Origin: Craspedostauros australis
Taxonomy: Eukaryota > Bacillariophyta > Bacillariophyceae > Mastogloiales > Achnanthaceae
NCBI GenBank assembly: GCA_026770025.1
Contig: JAMXDE010000028.1
Span: forward strand, 124,001-188,000
DNA length: 64,000 nucleotides
Direction of reading: 5' to 3'
This document shows, in pieces, positions 9,252-19,054 of the stretch. Both the position numbers and the translations under genes were made by a program. Positions within the stretch are counted from its first letter, which is position 1, and each line of letters starts with the position of its first letter. Under the pieces are notes generated by a model that made no database searches, was not told the origin of the DNA, and saw only the letters and a program-made list of their open reading frames with translations.

Positions 9252-11033
9252 CTATTTGGAATTCTTCTTCATCTTGCCATGCGCCAAGTAGGCATCCAGC
9301 AGCGAGCTGGTGGACAAGTTGAATCCCTGCACGGATGCGCCCGTCCTGCGCGACGAGCTGAGCTGCGCCCGCACGTGCTTGGCCAGCAGCTTCCCCAGCT
9401 CGATCCCGTACTGGTCGAAGCTGTTGATGCCCCACAGAAAGCCTTGGACGGCCGTCCTGTGCTCGTACAGCGCCAGCAGCTGCCCGGCAGCGAACGCATC
9501 CAGCCTCGTCAGCAGTATCGAAGACGAGGGGCGGTTGCCTTCGAACACCATGTGCTCGCGTAGCCCATCCGGCACGCCCTCGTGCGTGAGATCGATGAGC
9601 GTCTTGCCGTACGCCAGGGCATCGGGCTGGGCGAAGAAGTTGGACATGAATTCGTCGTGGCTCGACACCGTCTCCTCCGGTGCCATGGTCCTCGGCTGCT
9701 GCGACTCCATGAAGCCGATGAATTCGGCGGGTATGGCCTGTCCCTGATGCATCAGCTGGAAGAAGGCATGGTGGCTGTTGGTGCCGGGTTCTCCGAAGTT
9801 GACCTCGCCGGATGGATGCAGCAACGGGGTTCCGTCCAGCGCCACCCGCTTGCCGTTGGACTCCATATCCACCTGCTGGATGTGCGCGGGGAATCGGCTC
9901 ATCGACTTGGCGTAGGGCAGGATGACCCTGTTGCTGTACCCCATGAAGGTGGAATTCCAAACGCCGAGCAGGCCGAGCAGCACGGGGATGTTGTCGCGCA
10001 ATGGCGCGTTGAAGAAATGCTCATCGATATCGTGCGCTCCCCTCAGGACGTCGTCCATGATCGGAAAGGAGTACTGCAACGACAGCGGGATGAGGCCAAC
10101 GGCTGAGCAGACCGAGTACCGTCCCACCACCCACTCCCAAATGGGGAATATGCGATGCTTCGGTATTCCAAATGTCTGGCACTGCGTCGCGTTGCAACTC
10201 ACGGCGACAGCGTGCTTGCTGAGAACATCATTCTCCGTCATGCCATCGGCTTCCTGCGCTGCATCTTCAGGAATCAGCGCGCTGTGCAACCACCGAACCA
10301 CGGAGCGGATGGTCGTCATGCTCTCGCTGCCGACGAAGGTCTTGGATATGATCACCAGCAAGGTCTCCTCAGGGTCGATGCTTCGCGTGTTGAGGTAGAC
10401 GTCCACCGGGTCCGCATTGGAGAGCAGATGGAGAGTCCGCCCCTCGGATTGCGCCGCTGCTTCCGAGTCGGCCGATAGCACGCCATTGATGAACTCGATC
10501 CCCGAATCGGTGCCCTCCAACGCCAGCACCAGCGTGTGCTTCAACTCCTTCCCAGTGATGCCAACGACCTTGCCCTGCCTCACATCTTCCGTGAAGTCGT
10601 GGATGGACTGGCGCACCCGCAGAACGCCCTCCAGCACTGTGTCAGACAGAGAATGCGCGGTGGCCGACAGATCGTAGGACTCCGGCATGCGGAGCACGTG
10701 GTGCAGCACTGGCTTGTCCTCCGTGACGTTGATGCGCTCGCCACTGCGGAACGCCTCGCGCCGTGGATTGAGACCCACCGCATCCGCCAGATCGAACAGC
10801 ATCTCCATCGTTTCCCCCGTGACCTGCTGCCTCGAGTAATCGAGGATGATCTTGCGAAAGACGCCGCCGCCGCTGTTGCACATCTGAACGGCCGTCAGTC
10901 CAGCGCAGCGCGACGAATCGTTGCACAGGTTCCGCAGATGCAGCTTGTCATAGCGTCGGAACTCGTTGGCCGCAGACGCAAGCGCATCGTACTGCGGCAC
11001 GTCCGTGCATTTCGTGATCCAAGGATCTGACAT
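9252..11033 (-). CDS. divergent glucose-6-phosphate isomerase paralogue, possible pseudoenzyme
   Basis: The 593-aa product aligns along its length with glucose-6-phosphate isomerase (normally fructose-6-P/glucose-6-P interconversion). ATG 11033 is used; the codon before it is GTG. Compared with the canonical GPI at 28.6 kb it keeps the acid/base set: the Gln and Glu of IQQVDMESNGK (Q387, E391), His in NSHHAFFQ (H422), Gln and Lys of DQYGIELGK (Q541, K548), and Arg305 in VVGRYS. The substrate-phosphate region is rewritten: GIGGSDLGP has become ALEGTDSGI and SKTFTTQET has become SKTFVGSES, replacing the loop Thr by Gly235. This may be a pseudoenzyme, a GPI with altered substrate, or a weak isozyme. 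There is no presequence, so it is probably cytosolic. It is tail-to-tail with the HAD gene and head-to-head with the RING gene. Confidence 0.85.
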   Translation of the reverse strand: MSDPWITKCTDVPQYDALASAANEFRRYDKLHLRNLCNDSSRCAGLTAVQMCNSGGGVFRKIILDYSRQQVTGETMEMLFDLADAVGLNPRREAFRSGERINVTEDKPVLHHVLRMPESYDLSATAHSLSDTVLEGVLRVRQSIHDFTEDVRQGKVVGITGKELKHTLVLALEGTDSGIEFINGVLSADSEAAAQSEGRTLHLLSNADPVDVYLNTRSIDPEETLLVIISKTFVGSESMTTIRSVVRWLHSALIPEDAAQEADGMTENDVLSKHAVAVSCNATQCQTFGIPKHRIFPIWEWVVGRYSVCSAVGLIPLSLQYSFPIMDDVLRGAHDIDEHFFNAPLRDNIPVLLGLLGVWNSTFMGYSNRVILPYAKSMSRFPAHIQQVDMESNGKRVALDGTPLLHPSGEVNFGEPGTNSHHAFFQLMHQGQAIPAEFIGFMESQQPRTMAPEETVSSHDEFMSNFFAQPDALAYGKTLIDLTHEGVPDGLREHMVFEGNRPSSSILLTRLDAFAAGQLLALYEHRTAVQGFLWGINSFDQYGIELGKLLAKHVRAQLSSSRRTGASVQGFNLSTSSLLDAYLAHGKMKKNSK

Positions 11034-11884
11034 CACCCGGTCTTCTTGGCAATGCTGCTGATGGCTCTGTGATCTTTGCTCTTCGCTCTTCGCTCTTTGA
11101 TGTCCTCCCAGGGCCGTTCTCCAACAAGCAGCGCACTGGGGTGCATTCGAGTACTTAGTCGTTCGTACAAGTGCTCAATCTCTTCTTTGTCTCTGCGATC
11201 TCTTGCTTTGTTTGTGAGTACAGATCATCACAAACACCATCCACAAACACAAAAGTTGATTGGAAGTACCGGTAGATTGATTATTACCAACACTATCGCA
11301 ATTGCCGTTCTTGTGGTTGATTCGGCTCGAATGGATTGAGCGCATCTGTTCTTGTTTGTTCGTGAAGAGTTTGGATTGCTCCATTCGTGACACCTACTTT
11401 GCCGGACTGATCGAGAATCGCAACGAATGTCGCAAAAATGACTTCGGAGTGTCGCATCTTCATTGTAGAGTACTTCACGAACCCACTAGTCCGGGATCGC
11501 CAACCTTGTCGCATGAGACAAATCCAGTCCAAGCCCACCGAACTTGCGATCATCGCTAACGCCTCACATCTCTTTGTCCAGACACACAACGCGCAACACC
11601 CAACACCCAACACGCACCGCACAAAAGTGTCGAAAACAACATTCCAGGCCACACCAATCCACCAATCCATCAACTGGTCGATCAACTGCCAGAGCACAGA
11701 AGCTGGAAGAGTAGCAACACCGACTGCTACACCGTCAGTACTCCTTTCATCCATCCATCCATTCACCCATTCACCCATTCACCCATTCATCCATCCATCC
11801 ATTCAAGTAACAGAAAAGAACCAACATCAGCCACCATCGACACGTGAAGTAGATTCGGAAGGAACGTGCGCGGGGACCGTGACG
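11034..11884. promoter_or_regulatory. divergent intergenic region between GPI paralogue and RING gene
   Basis: About 0.85 kb lie between the two start codons. GAGTAC occurs at about 11149, 11216 and 11468. A run of CATTCACC/CATCCATC units occupies 11751-11806. An open frame runs through the region from an ATG at 11438 into the RING gene, but its content is low-complexity and it is treated as leader. Confidence 0.4.
11751..11806 (+). repeat. tandem CATTCACC/CATCCATC tract
   Basis: A degenerate tetranucleotide-based tandem tract just upstream of the preferred start of the RING gene. Confidence 0.8.
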
Positions 11885-14125
11885 ATGAGAAGCGTAGATC
11901 CATCCCTGAGCGAGAGCCATTCGATGACGATGTCGTGGACGTACGAAGCTGCAGATTCCACGCCCCACGACTCGGTCCTGTCGCTGCCAACAACTCTCAG
12001 CAACGTAACGCCCAAGTTGGGAAACCATCGGCACGCATCCTCTGTTGCGATTCGAGAACGCCGTCATGAATACGGCATTGAACGGCGGACGCAGGTTGAG
12101 GATCGGCGTGGCGATGATGACAATCGGCACCCGACGGACGACAAGCATGGCAGAGCCACCATCGAGGTTGTGGACGGGCACCTTCATGACATCGAAGTCG
12201 AATTGAGCGCCAAGATGGATGCTGTCAATGTATTGGACACGAGAGACGAAGCCTCCGTTGGTCCTCATGCTGCATCCGGTGGGACGAGAGCAGGCGAAGG
12301 GTCCAGCGTCAACAACGCAAGCTTGGAAAAGATCTACGAAACCGAATGGACGTACGAAGGGTGGCAGGTTGATGTTGACGCAGCCGAGGAGCTGTATGAA
12401 AACGGCGCGATGAGCCAGTTCGAGAAGAAGTTTGCCCATGTGGCAGAAAAGCAACGCGTGCACGATGATCTCCTTGCGTATAACAGACTCAAGGCACTTG
12501 CAGAGCTGAACCTCACGTATCCATCGCACCAGGACGACGTGGAACGGCTGGAAAAATGGAATGTGAAGAACAAGCCGAGCACGGAGAACGAAGAGAGGTT
12601 CTTGGACATGCTTGATGGTCTGCGCAATAAGGATCAGCTGCTCAAAGGTGATCGCTCACATCACTGCATCCGCAGTCTTGACCAGCTGCAGCTCACGTAT
12701 CCTGGATGGGACAAGGACTATCAGGCGGTCATCCATGCGCATTGTGAGCAGCCGGCGTTGCTCTTTCCCAACGCCTTCCACTGTATGCAGGAGAGGCAAC
12801 GCGTTCACGAGGGTGACCGGTCGCACTGGCGGTTGGTGGAGCTCGACAGCATCAAACTAACGTACCCCAACTGGGAGGAGGATGTCGCCGTCGTGGAGGA
12901 ATGGCATTTCCAAAATGCCGACAGCCCCGAGGCCGACGAAATGTTCATGGAGGTCCTGGATGGCATGAAGGACGAGCAGAAGCTTCACGTTGAGGTTGAC
13001 CAAGCAACGGCGCATATGCCGAAGACTGTCCCATCCACCGTTTCGACCAAACCGGCAATGCGATCCAACGGAGATGAGAATTCCGGAGGAGGCGAGGCAT
13101 CAGGAATAAGCGAGATGACGCTCGATCAATCAGCTGCAACAACGGCCGAGCCTTCTGCTGCCTCGTCATCGTTGTCGTCCTCATCCTTGGCACAGCCGCA
13201 GTCCTCCGTATCGGCGTCGCACATTTCGTTGCGACCCTCGTCAGTGTCATCATCGTCGGCGTCCACCGCACAATCGCCCGTCTATCGCTGCGCATCCTCG
13301 CATAGTCTGCCAACCGCAAACTCTTCCGCACCTGCGCCCTGGATACGATCGAATGTGCATTTGTCCAGGAAGACCAAGCTCAATCTGATGGTGAAAACGC
13401 AATCGTCGCTAACGGAATCCCATTCAGAGCGAAGCTGGTCAAGCAGCGAATCCGACGATCTACCGTCCTCATCTTCGTCGTTGTCATCGGCATCATCCGC
13501 ATTAACACCAACATCCTCAACAGCCTCCTCGCGCAGCGCTCTTTCCCCACATGCATTGGGCATAGCTCCGACGCCTATCGTGGAGAACAAGATGCGTCGC
13601 AACGTATCACCAAGCCACAAGCAGTCCTGGTCATCAGCACAGCGTTTCGGCTACTCGTACGACGATCATGAAGACGACGGCAGGAACAAATCGTGGAGCG
13701 ACGACACCATCGAAGAAGCTCTCACCAACATCAACAGAGCCCTGAGGGAGCACCACACGAAGCACTCTGCCATCATCGAGCAACGTGAGAGTCACAATCA
13801 ACGACTGCGGAAGGGCCGCAGCGGCAGTGCCAGTCCGAGTGCGAGTGCCAGTGGTACTGGTGGTTGGTCTTCCAGCAATGCAAGTCGATTGGTTCTGCCA
13901 AGCCGCGAAAAGCACCGGATGTCGGGACACAGTGCCGATGATACTGCTTCTTCGACCTTTGGCACGTGCGCCGTGTGTCACGAACGGCGGGCGACTCACA
14001 TCATGATACCCTGTGGACATCTGTGCGTTTGCACTGCCTGCAGTACACGCACGATGATGAAGCACAAGCGTTGTCCCCTTTGCCGAGCAGAGGCGGACAA
14101 CACGTACCGCGTTCGTCTGAACTGA
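11885..14125 (+). CDS. RING-finger protein with LTYP repeats, probable E3 ubiquitin ligase
   Basis: The 746-aa product (from ATG 11885) has two recognisable parts. The N-terminal half has about four copies of a repeat of 55-60 residues, each with an LTYP-x-W/H-xxD core (NLTYPSHQDDVE, QLTYPGWDKDYQ, KLTYPNWEEDVA) and a linking QRVHEGDRSHW-type helix. I recall such repeats from stramenopile proteins, function unknown. A long Ser-rich, probably disordered region follows. The last 52 residues form a C3HC4 RING (CAVC, CGHLCVC, CPLC), of the kind that recruits an E2 and transfers ubiquitin. The start is uncertain: the frame is open back to an ATG at 11438, but that extension crosses a tandem repeat and looks like leader. 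Confidence 0.8.
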   Translation: MRSVDPSLSESHSMTMSWTYEAADSTPHDSVLSLPTTLSNVTPKLGNHRHASSVAIRERRHEYGIERRTQVEDRRGDDDNRHPTDDKHGRATIEVVDGHLHDIEVELSAKMDAVNVLDTRDEASVGPHAASGGTRAGEGSSVNNASLEKIYETEWTYEGWQVDVDAAEELYENGAMSQFEKKFAHVAEKQRVHDDLLAYNRLKALAELNLTYPSHQDDVERLEKWNVKNKPSTENEERFLDMLDGLRNKDQLLKGDRSHHCIRSLDQLQLTYPGWDKDYQAVIHAHCEQPALLFPNAFHCMQERQRVHEGDRSHWRLVELDSIKLTYPNWEEDVAVVEEWHFQNADSPEADEMFMEVLDGMKDEQKLHVEVDQATAHMPKTVPSTVSTKPAMRSNGDENSGGGEASGISEMTLDQSAATTAEPSAASSSLSSSSLAQPQSSVSASHISLRPSSVSSSSASTAQSPVYRCASSHSLPTANSSAPAPWIRSNVHLSRKTKLNLMVKTQSSLTESHSERSWSSSESDDLPSSSSSLSSASSALTPTSSTASSRSALSPHALGIAPTPIVENKMRRNVSPSHKQSWSSAQRFGYSYDDHEDDGRNKSWSDDTIEEALTNINRALREHHTKHSAIIEQRESHNQRLRKGRSGSASPSASASGTGGWSSSNASRLVLPSREKHRMSGHSADDTASSTFGTCAVCHERRATHIMIPCGHLCVCTACSTRTMMKHKRCPLCRAEADNTYRVRLN

Positions 14126-14433
14126 ACCATGACGGTCCGGCAAAAAAAAGCACGGACGCAACCAAACAGACCAGACGAATGAGCAATGAACAAACGAAGG
14201 ATTCAGTACAGAGAGTACTCAAATCTAATAAATATACTAGAATAGTATCTCAACTTTATTACTCGTAAGAGCTCCATTGTATGCTCTGTGTGAGTACTGT
14301 GGAGCAGAAGTAGTCCAATCATGGTGGAGTACTCAATACGCTGTACACTAATGGCATGGAGTGATTATGTTCATGAGTCATGTACGCAGAGCTCCATTTT
14401 CCTCGCGAGACATCTGATCAACGTACGCGTACT
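14126..14433. other. short tail-to-tail intergenic region
   Basis: No gene is seen between two converging genes. It is dense in GAGTAC/GTACTC (about 14213, 14292, 14327 and 14424) and AT-rich near 14225-14265, possibly carrying the 3' ends of both transcripts. Confidence 0.4.
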
Positions 14434-16230
14434 CTATGAATCCTTGATTCCATCCGGCGAAGTGGTCCTACTTGCCTGTTGCCATGTGCGCTTGAAGACC
14501 AAGCTCACCCTTGGTGCCGACTCGTTCTTGTCGTCTGCCGTTTTCACCGTGTGCTGAAATCTCATCTGACAGTCCTCGACCATCTCACAGACATCGCCGT
14601 GCATGACCACGAAGTTGTGTGGCTGCCTCCTGTCGTTGTTGTTCCTGTTGTTGTTGTTGTCGTTGTTGCTGTCGCCGTTTGGGATTGAGGGTACGTTCGT
14701 GGTTCCAACACCACGCCCATCATCGCGCTCACCACCACTGCCCGCTCTCTTTTTGCCATCGGTTTTGCGTCGAGAAGCGCCACGCCTTAGTTTTCTCTGT
14801 GTTTCTGTGATTGACGGCTTGCGCGATGCTGCTTGTCCGCCCTCTGGAAACTGCCGCCCCGCTTCTTGACGAGGCTGTTGATGGTGCTGTTGCTGTCGCT
14901 GAAGAGGCAACGTCGGCGGGATCTCGCGGAATGCAAATCGCCTGGCTGCGCCAATGCTGACAACCGCGGTTTGGAAATCCCAGAGCACTCCTTGATCAGG
15001 ATCGATGTGGTAGCGCATCCCAGACCCGCCATCAGGGTACAGGTTGAGCAAACAACCATCGTAGAAATGGCCACGCATATCGTATAGCTGATCACGAACG
15101 CACCTAACAGTTGGTGACCATGGGCGCCGTGGCATGGACTTTCCAGAATAGGCAAAGTCATTCACATTGTCATCGCCTTGCCATGCTGTCTGACGTCTTT
15201 CGCGGACCACTTGGTTTGACGTGGTGCGGATGGAGTCCACCTGAAACTCCACCTGGTCCATGAGACTGTCAATGGCAAGATCTGCTAGATCTGAAAATGC
15301 GCCTGGAATGATCCGAAATGGAATGCGAGCTTCTTCGTATTGATCTTTTATTGATTCTGGAAGAGAGCGCGGGAGCGTCGATATTGGTGTCTGTAGTCGC
15401 GATGCCAATGGCGACAGCGATGGCAATGACTTCGACGTTGTAGGCGCAGTCCTACTCGTGACAGTCTCTGTGCTGTCCAGCACCAACTCAAAATTGCCAA
15501 ACGACCAAACCAATCCCGACAGATGGTGATCCTGCAACACCGAGGCAACCGTCGGGTTCTCGTCATGAATTGCACCATCACTTTCGTTGATCCTTTCTGT
15601 CTCAGCAACAGCGAATTCGTTCCATCGCTGAATGACCATGTTGGATTCGTGAATGCCCTGCCCCGTCATCCGTACGACCAACGACAGTGACTTCGTTCCC
15701 TCCACCGCGACTTCGACCATATCGGACGAACGGTTCCAATCGGCATCGACGAGAGTTGACACAACTTGGCTCAAGCCCTGCCGTTGTCGCTTGTCATCCA
15801 GCCGGATGTCCTCGCCGCGGTTCTGCGCATTGACCAACACCTTCGCGAGGCGGACAAGAACCAGGCTGGCCATGGTGCCGTGTGGATCATTCTGATGATC
15901 TAGCTGCGATCCGACTTTCTCGAGTATATCTTTTGCGGTGTAGCATTTCTGCAGTCCCTTCACCGTTGCTGCTCCGTTGCTTGGCGTTGAGGAAGTTGCG
16001 TGCGGTGCTGGCTTGGGTCTGGATTTCGACTTCGACGTCGACTTCGATTTGTCGATGCCTGATGCCCTTGCCGAAAAGCCTTCAACAGTAGTCCGCGCAA
16101 GCATCAGTAGAACCATCCCAAGGCCTGCCAGTACTCGCATTGAAACCTGCGCTCGTGATGCCCATGGCACTACCACCGTTCGTCCTGTGAATGCATCGCC
16201 GTTCCTACGAATATGGTAGTGTCGTCTCAT
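14434..16230 (-). CDS. ALKBH2/3-like 2-oxoglutarate/Fe(II) dioxygenase with plastid-type presequence
   Basis: The 598-aa product has a C-terminal AlkB-type dioxygenase domain, a family that removes or oxidises methyl groups on nucleic acid bases. A YSGKSMPRRPWSP segment resembles the ALKBH2/3 substrate-lid region. Next come NLYPDGGSG, iron ligands H408 and D410 in MRYHIDPD, then SIGAARRFAFR, distal H560 in MRFQHTV, and the 2-oxoglutarate-binding R574 in APRVSLVFKR. A basic, Asn/Gln-rich insertion of about 100 residues (437-537) splits the core. The first ATG is 16230, but a better signal peptide starts at Met31 (16140): MRVLAGLGMVLLMLARTTV then EG-FSARAS, an ASAFAP-like site. Residues 90-300 are not assigned. 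It is head-to-head with the DNMT2 gene. Confidence 0.8.
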   Translation of the reverse strand: MRRHYHIRRNGDAFTGRTVVVPWASRAQVSMRVLAGLGMVLLMLARTTVEGFSARASGIDKSKSTSKSKSRPKPAPHATSSTPSNGAATVKGLQKCYTAKDILEKVGSQLDHQNDPHGTMASLVLVRLAKVLVNAQNRGEDIRLDDKRQRQGLSQVVSTLVDADWNRSSDMVEVAVEGTKSLSLVVRMTGQGIHESNMVIQRWNEFAVAETERINESDGAIHDENPTVASVLQDHHLSGLVWSFGNFELVLDSTETVTSRTAPTTSKSLPSLSPLASRLQTPISTLPRSLPESIKDQYEEARIPFRIIPGAFSDLADLAIDSLMDQVEFQVDSIRTTSNQVVRERRQTAWQGDDNVNDFAYSGKSMPRRPWSPTVRCVRDQLYDMRGHFYDGCLLNLYPDGGSGMRYHIDPDQGVLWDFQTAVVSIGAARRFAFREIPPTLPLQRQQQHHQQPRQEAGRQFPEGGQAASRKPSITETQRKLRRGASRRKTDGKKRAGSGGERDDGRGVGTTNVPSIPNGDSNNDNNNNRNNNDRRQPHNFVVMHGDVCEMVEDCQMRFQHTVKTADDKNESAPRVSLVFKRTWQQASRTTSPDGIKDS

Positions 16231-16770
16231 CGTGCCAGTCAGAGATCATCCATCTTCAGAGTGAGCAGATTGCTGTTGAGTAGACGTAGTTGCTATTGAC
16301 GATGCCGTCGCTGTCTCCGTGATGCACTTATGGAAGTGCGCCTTGCAGGATAGATCACTCGGTCTCTATCGGTGGTGGGTCAACACCGTTCTTGCCGCAC
16401 CAGGCGACCTCCAACCTCCACCATGGACATCGTGTGATTTGTTTGGTTCTGTTTGGTCGTTGATTGGTTCCGGCATCAACGGGACGTAAATGGATGAGAT
16501 TCAGTCTGGCATGCGTCTGATATCTCGCTTTTGATTGGTGGTGGTACGACGAAATAGTATCTTGTTATGTTCGGATGAGTCGATCGCTGTCTTGGCCAGC
16601 AAAATGGGAATCCGGGCGAGATCGTTCACAAACCAACAAAAGAAATACGTGCATCGAGACATCAACCACGCATCTGTTCCCCCCTGACATCACCCTCTTC
16701 GTCAACGTGATCATCCATCGCAACGCAAGGCACACATGTACCACAAACAGACACAGACCTCTCTCCACCG
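16231..16770. promoter_or_regulatory. shared promoter region of dioxygenase and DNMT2 genes
   Basis: About 540 bp (630 bp from the inner ATG) separate two divergent start codons with no open gene between. No TATA box was picked with confidence. A bidirectional promoter is inferred from spacing alone. Confidence 0.4.
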
Positions 16771-18474
16771 ATGCAATCATCATCATCATCATCATCTTGT
16801 TCTTTGTCGCTTGCATTGCTTCCATCACGGCTGGTGCTGTTGACAATACTCTTCTTACTCTGGAACACTGCTTCGACGCTTGCGTTCGGCTCGAAGTTTC
16901 GGCCATCGGAGGCTATCCAACAGCGCCAGTCCCTTCCCAGGTGGCACCACCCTTGCTTTGATCCTCGCGATCCGATTTCGACACTGCCAATCGCAAGAAG
17001 GAACCGACCGGTGGATTCTGAGTCGGGTGCCGACGTCCGCGCGCCAACGAAACTATCCATGTCCACGATGGATGAGGCAGAAGGGCAGAACAGAAAACGC
17101 AAATCGCTGCATGGCGAGGACAACAACAACAGTGACACAGACATGACGCTGTCGTACGTCGAGTTCTACTCCGGAATCGGCGGCTGGACGCTGGCCTTGG
17201 AGGAGGCCGTGTCCAGGATCATGTCGACGAACGGCACGCGAAAGATCAACCTCCAGCGGCTGGGCGCCTTGGATCATTCCGACTTGTGCACATCAGTGTT
17301 TGAGCACAACTTCGGTTCGGACAAGCGGGCGCACGATATAAGCAGGCTATCATTGAAGCAGGTCGAGACGTGGTCAGCGACGCTTTGGGCGATGAGCCCT
17401 CCATGCCAGCCCCACACGCGCCAGCACAGCAACCAAAGCGAAGATCTCAGCGATCCGCGTTCCAAGAGCTTCTTGCATCTCTGCGATTTGCTGCAGGAGA
17501 TGACGGAAGAATCGCTGCCGCGCGTGATCGTTTTGGAGAACGTGATTGGGTTCGAATCATCCAAAAGCTGCGACAGATGGTGCGAAGTCTTGCATGGCCG
17601 GAACTTTCGCATCGGTCACTTCCACCTGACTCCTGCCCAGGTCGGTATCCCCAATGACCGACCGCGATACTTTTGCGTTGGCGTCCAGCAGCCACCGGCC
17701 TGCGATGAGGCGGTCAAAGATGGCGGTGGCAGCGTCAGAGATGCTCATGGTAGTTGCAACGATGTCACACCCGCCCATGATTTGAGCCGCTTTTTGGTCC
17801 ACGGCAGAATATCCACAGACTCGGAGACGGCGTCTTCATTGCAGGCCCCGAGGCGGATTCAAACGAGCATCGGTCCACTTGGCGTGGCCGAGAACATCAC
17901 CGGCGTTGGCGACGTCGGAAATCCGCAACCCGCATCCGAGAGCGATGCTCTTCCCTCTATCTCGTCGTTTCTGGATCCAGAAGGCGACGCATCCAGCTGG
18001 CGTCACCTTCGCATTCCGGAAAAGGTACTAAACTCCAACTCCGCCTGGTGCTTTGATATCGTCACACCTCTGAATAGACGGAGCGCATGCTTCACGTCTG
18101 CGTACGGCAAGTACAACAAAGGCACGGGCAGCATCCTGTACGAGACGAGAGGTTCCGGAATGGACAGCGATGAACAGGCAATGGACGACAGCACAAGAAC
18201 GTTCAAGTTGGTATCGCCGGAGGAAAGGAGCTTCGACAAGGACTGGACCAAGCAGGTCGATGTCACAAAGCTGCGTTACTTTTCAGGCAAAGAGATGGGA
18301 CGGTTGATGGGATTTCCCATGGATCGATTCGCGTTTCCAGCCTCCATCACACCAAAACAGCAATGGAAGCTGCTGGGGAATTCCTTGAACGTCATGGTGG
18401 CTGCACGCATCGTGGAGCTGGGGGTGCGCATCGCGCTGGGGTTTGACATTGTTGGGAAGGATGCCAAGGAGTAG
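16771..18474 (+). CDS. TRDMT1: DNMT2-type tRNA (cytosine-5) methyltransferase with plastid-type presequence
   Basis: The 567-aa product is a C5-cytosine methyltransferase of the DNMT2/TRDMT1 class, which in studied organisms methylates C38 of tRNA-Asp and related tRNAs. Motif I (SAM) is EFYSGIGGW at 131-139; motif IV is SPPCQPHTR with catalytic C212; motif VI is ENV at 256-258; motif VIII is PNDRPRYF. The DNMT2 hallmark CFT followed by AYGKY and GTGS starts at 440. Motifs IX-X are RYFSGKEMGRLMGFP and LLGNSLNVMVAARI. Motif IV usually reads PFTR; here PHTR. The N-terminus is unusual: a Ser-rich start, a hydrophobic core (LVLLTILFLLW) and STLA-FGSKF, a signal peptide plus plastid-type site. Internal Met97/Met100 could start a cytosolic form. 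Single exon. Confidence 0.9.
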   Translation: MQSSSSSSSCSLSLALLPSRLVLLTILFLLWNTASTLAFGSKFRPSEAIQQRQSLPRWHHPCFDPRDPISTLPIARRNRPVDSESGADVRAPTKLSMSTMDEAEGQNRKRKSLHGEDNNNSDTDMTLSYVEFYSGIGGWTLALEEAVSRIMSTNGTRKINLQRLGALDHSDLCTSVFEHNFGSDKRAHDISRLSLKQVETWSATLWAMSPPCQPHTRQHSNQSEDLSDPRSKSFLHLCDLLQEMTEESLPRVIVLENVIGFESSKSCDRWCEVLHGRNFRIGHFHLTPAQVGIPNDRPRYFCVGVQQPPACDEAVKDGGGSVRDAHGSCNDVTPAHDLSRFLVHGRISTDSETASSLQAPRRIQTSIGPLGVAENITGVGDVGNPQPASESDALPSISSFLDPEGDASSWRHLRIPEKVLNSNSAWCFDIVTPLNRRSACFTSAYGKYNKGTGSILYETRGSGMDSDEQAMDDSTRTFKLVSPEERSFDKDWTKQVDVTKLRYFSGKEMGRLMGFPMDRFAFPASITPKQQWKLLGNSLNVMVAARIVELGVRIALGFDIVGKDAKE

Positions 18475-19054
18475 ACGATGTGCGCTGTCATATATGTTCT
18501 GTTCTATTCTAGTCACGCGGTGGGCTTTGTTGGTGACAGCTTTCTTCCGCCATCCGTACCCCGACATCCCAAGCAACGGCCCGATCTCTTTGCCTCTCTC
18601 TCTGGAGGGAAGTAGAGTTCAAATGAAGCACCATTCGCTGTTGTGTTAGACTATCGTATGACAGAAGCTTGTGAGACGACGACACTGATGGAGTCACAGA
18701 GGCATGTCAAAGTAGATGGTATTGCTGCAGCCGAATGGAAGCAGAGGATTGCATGGTGGGTACAGCGTAACTCGCAGAGTAGTAGTTCTCATAGCCCTTT
18801 CAGTATCTAGACTTACTCTTACTAGCCTGTCTACTCTGGTAGTCAAAAAGTATCTTTCGCTGTTCGTGACACAACGCATCCATGAGGGTGGATGGAAGAA
18901 TGAACCAACAAACAGGCAACAACTTCCCGAACCACCGACAACATCGGCATCAGCACCAGCAACAACGCATGCTCTACCATCACAACATCATCAACTCAAG
19001 AGCAAAGCAAGGGACGAACTGCAATGGCACTATTCGTCTCAAGTTCAGCACACG
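18475..19054. other. intergenic / leader upstream of RIB7-like gene
   Basis: No separate gene is seen. The frame of the downstream gene is open back to 18716, but the extra 113 codons are low-complexity and the signal peptide starts at ATG 19055, so this is probably 5' leader. Confidence 0.4.

Noticed and set aside
11438-11884. N-terminal extension of the RING protein from ATG 11438
   Set aside because: Low-complexity and passes through a CATTCACC/CATCCATC tract; the region from 11885 is protein-like.
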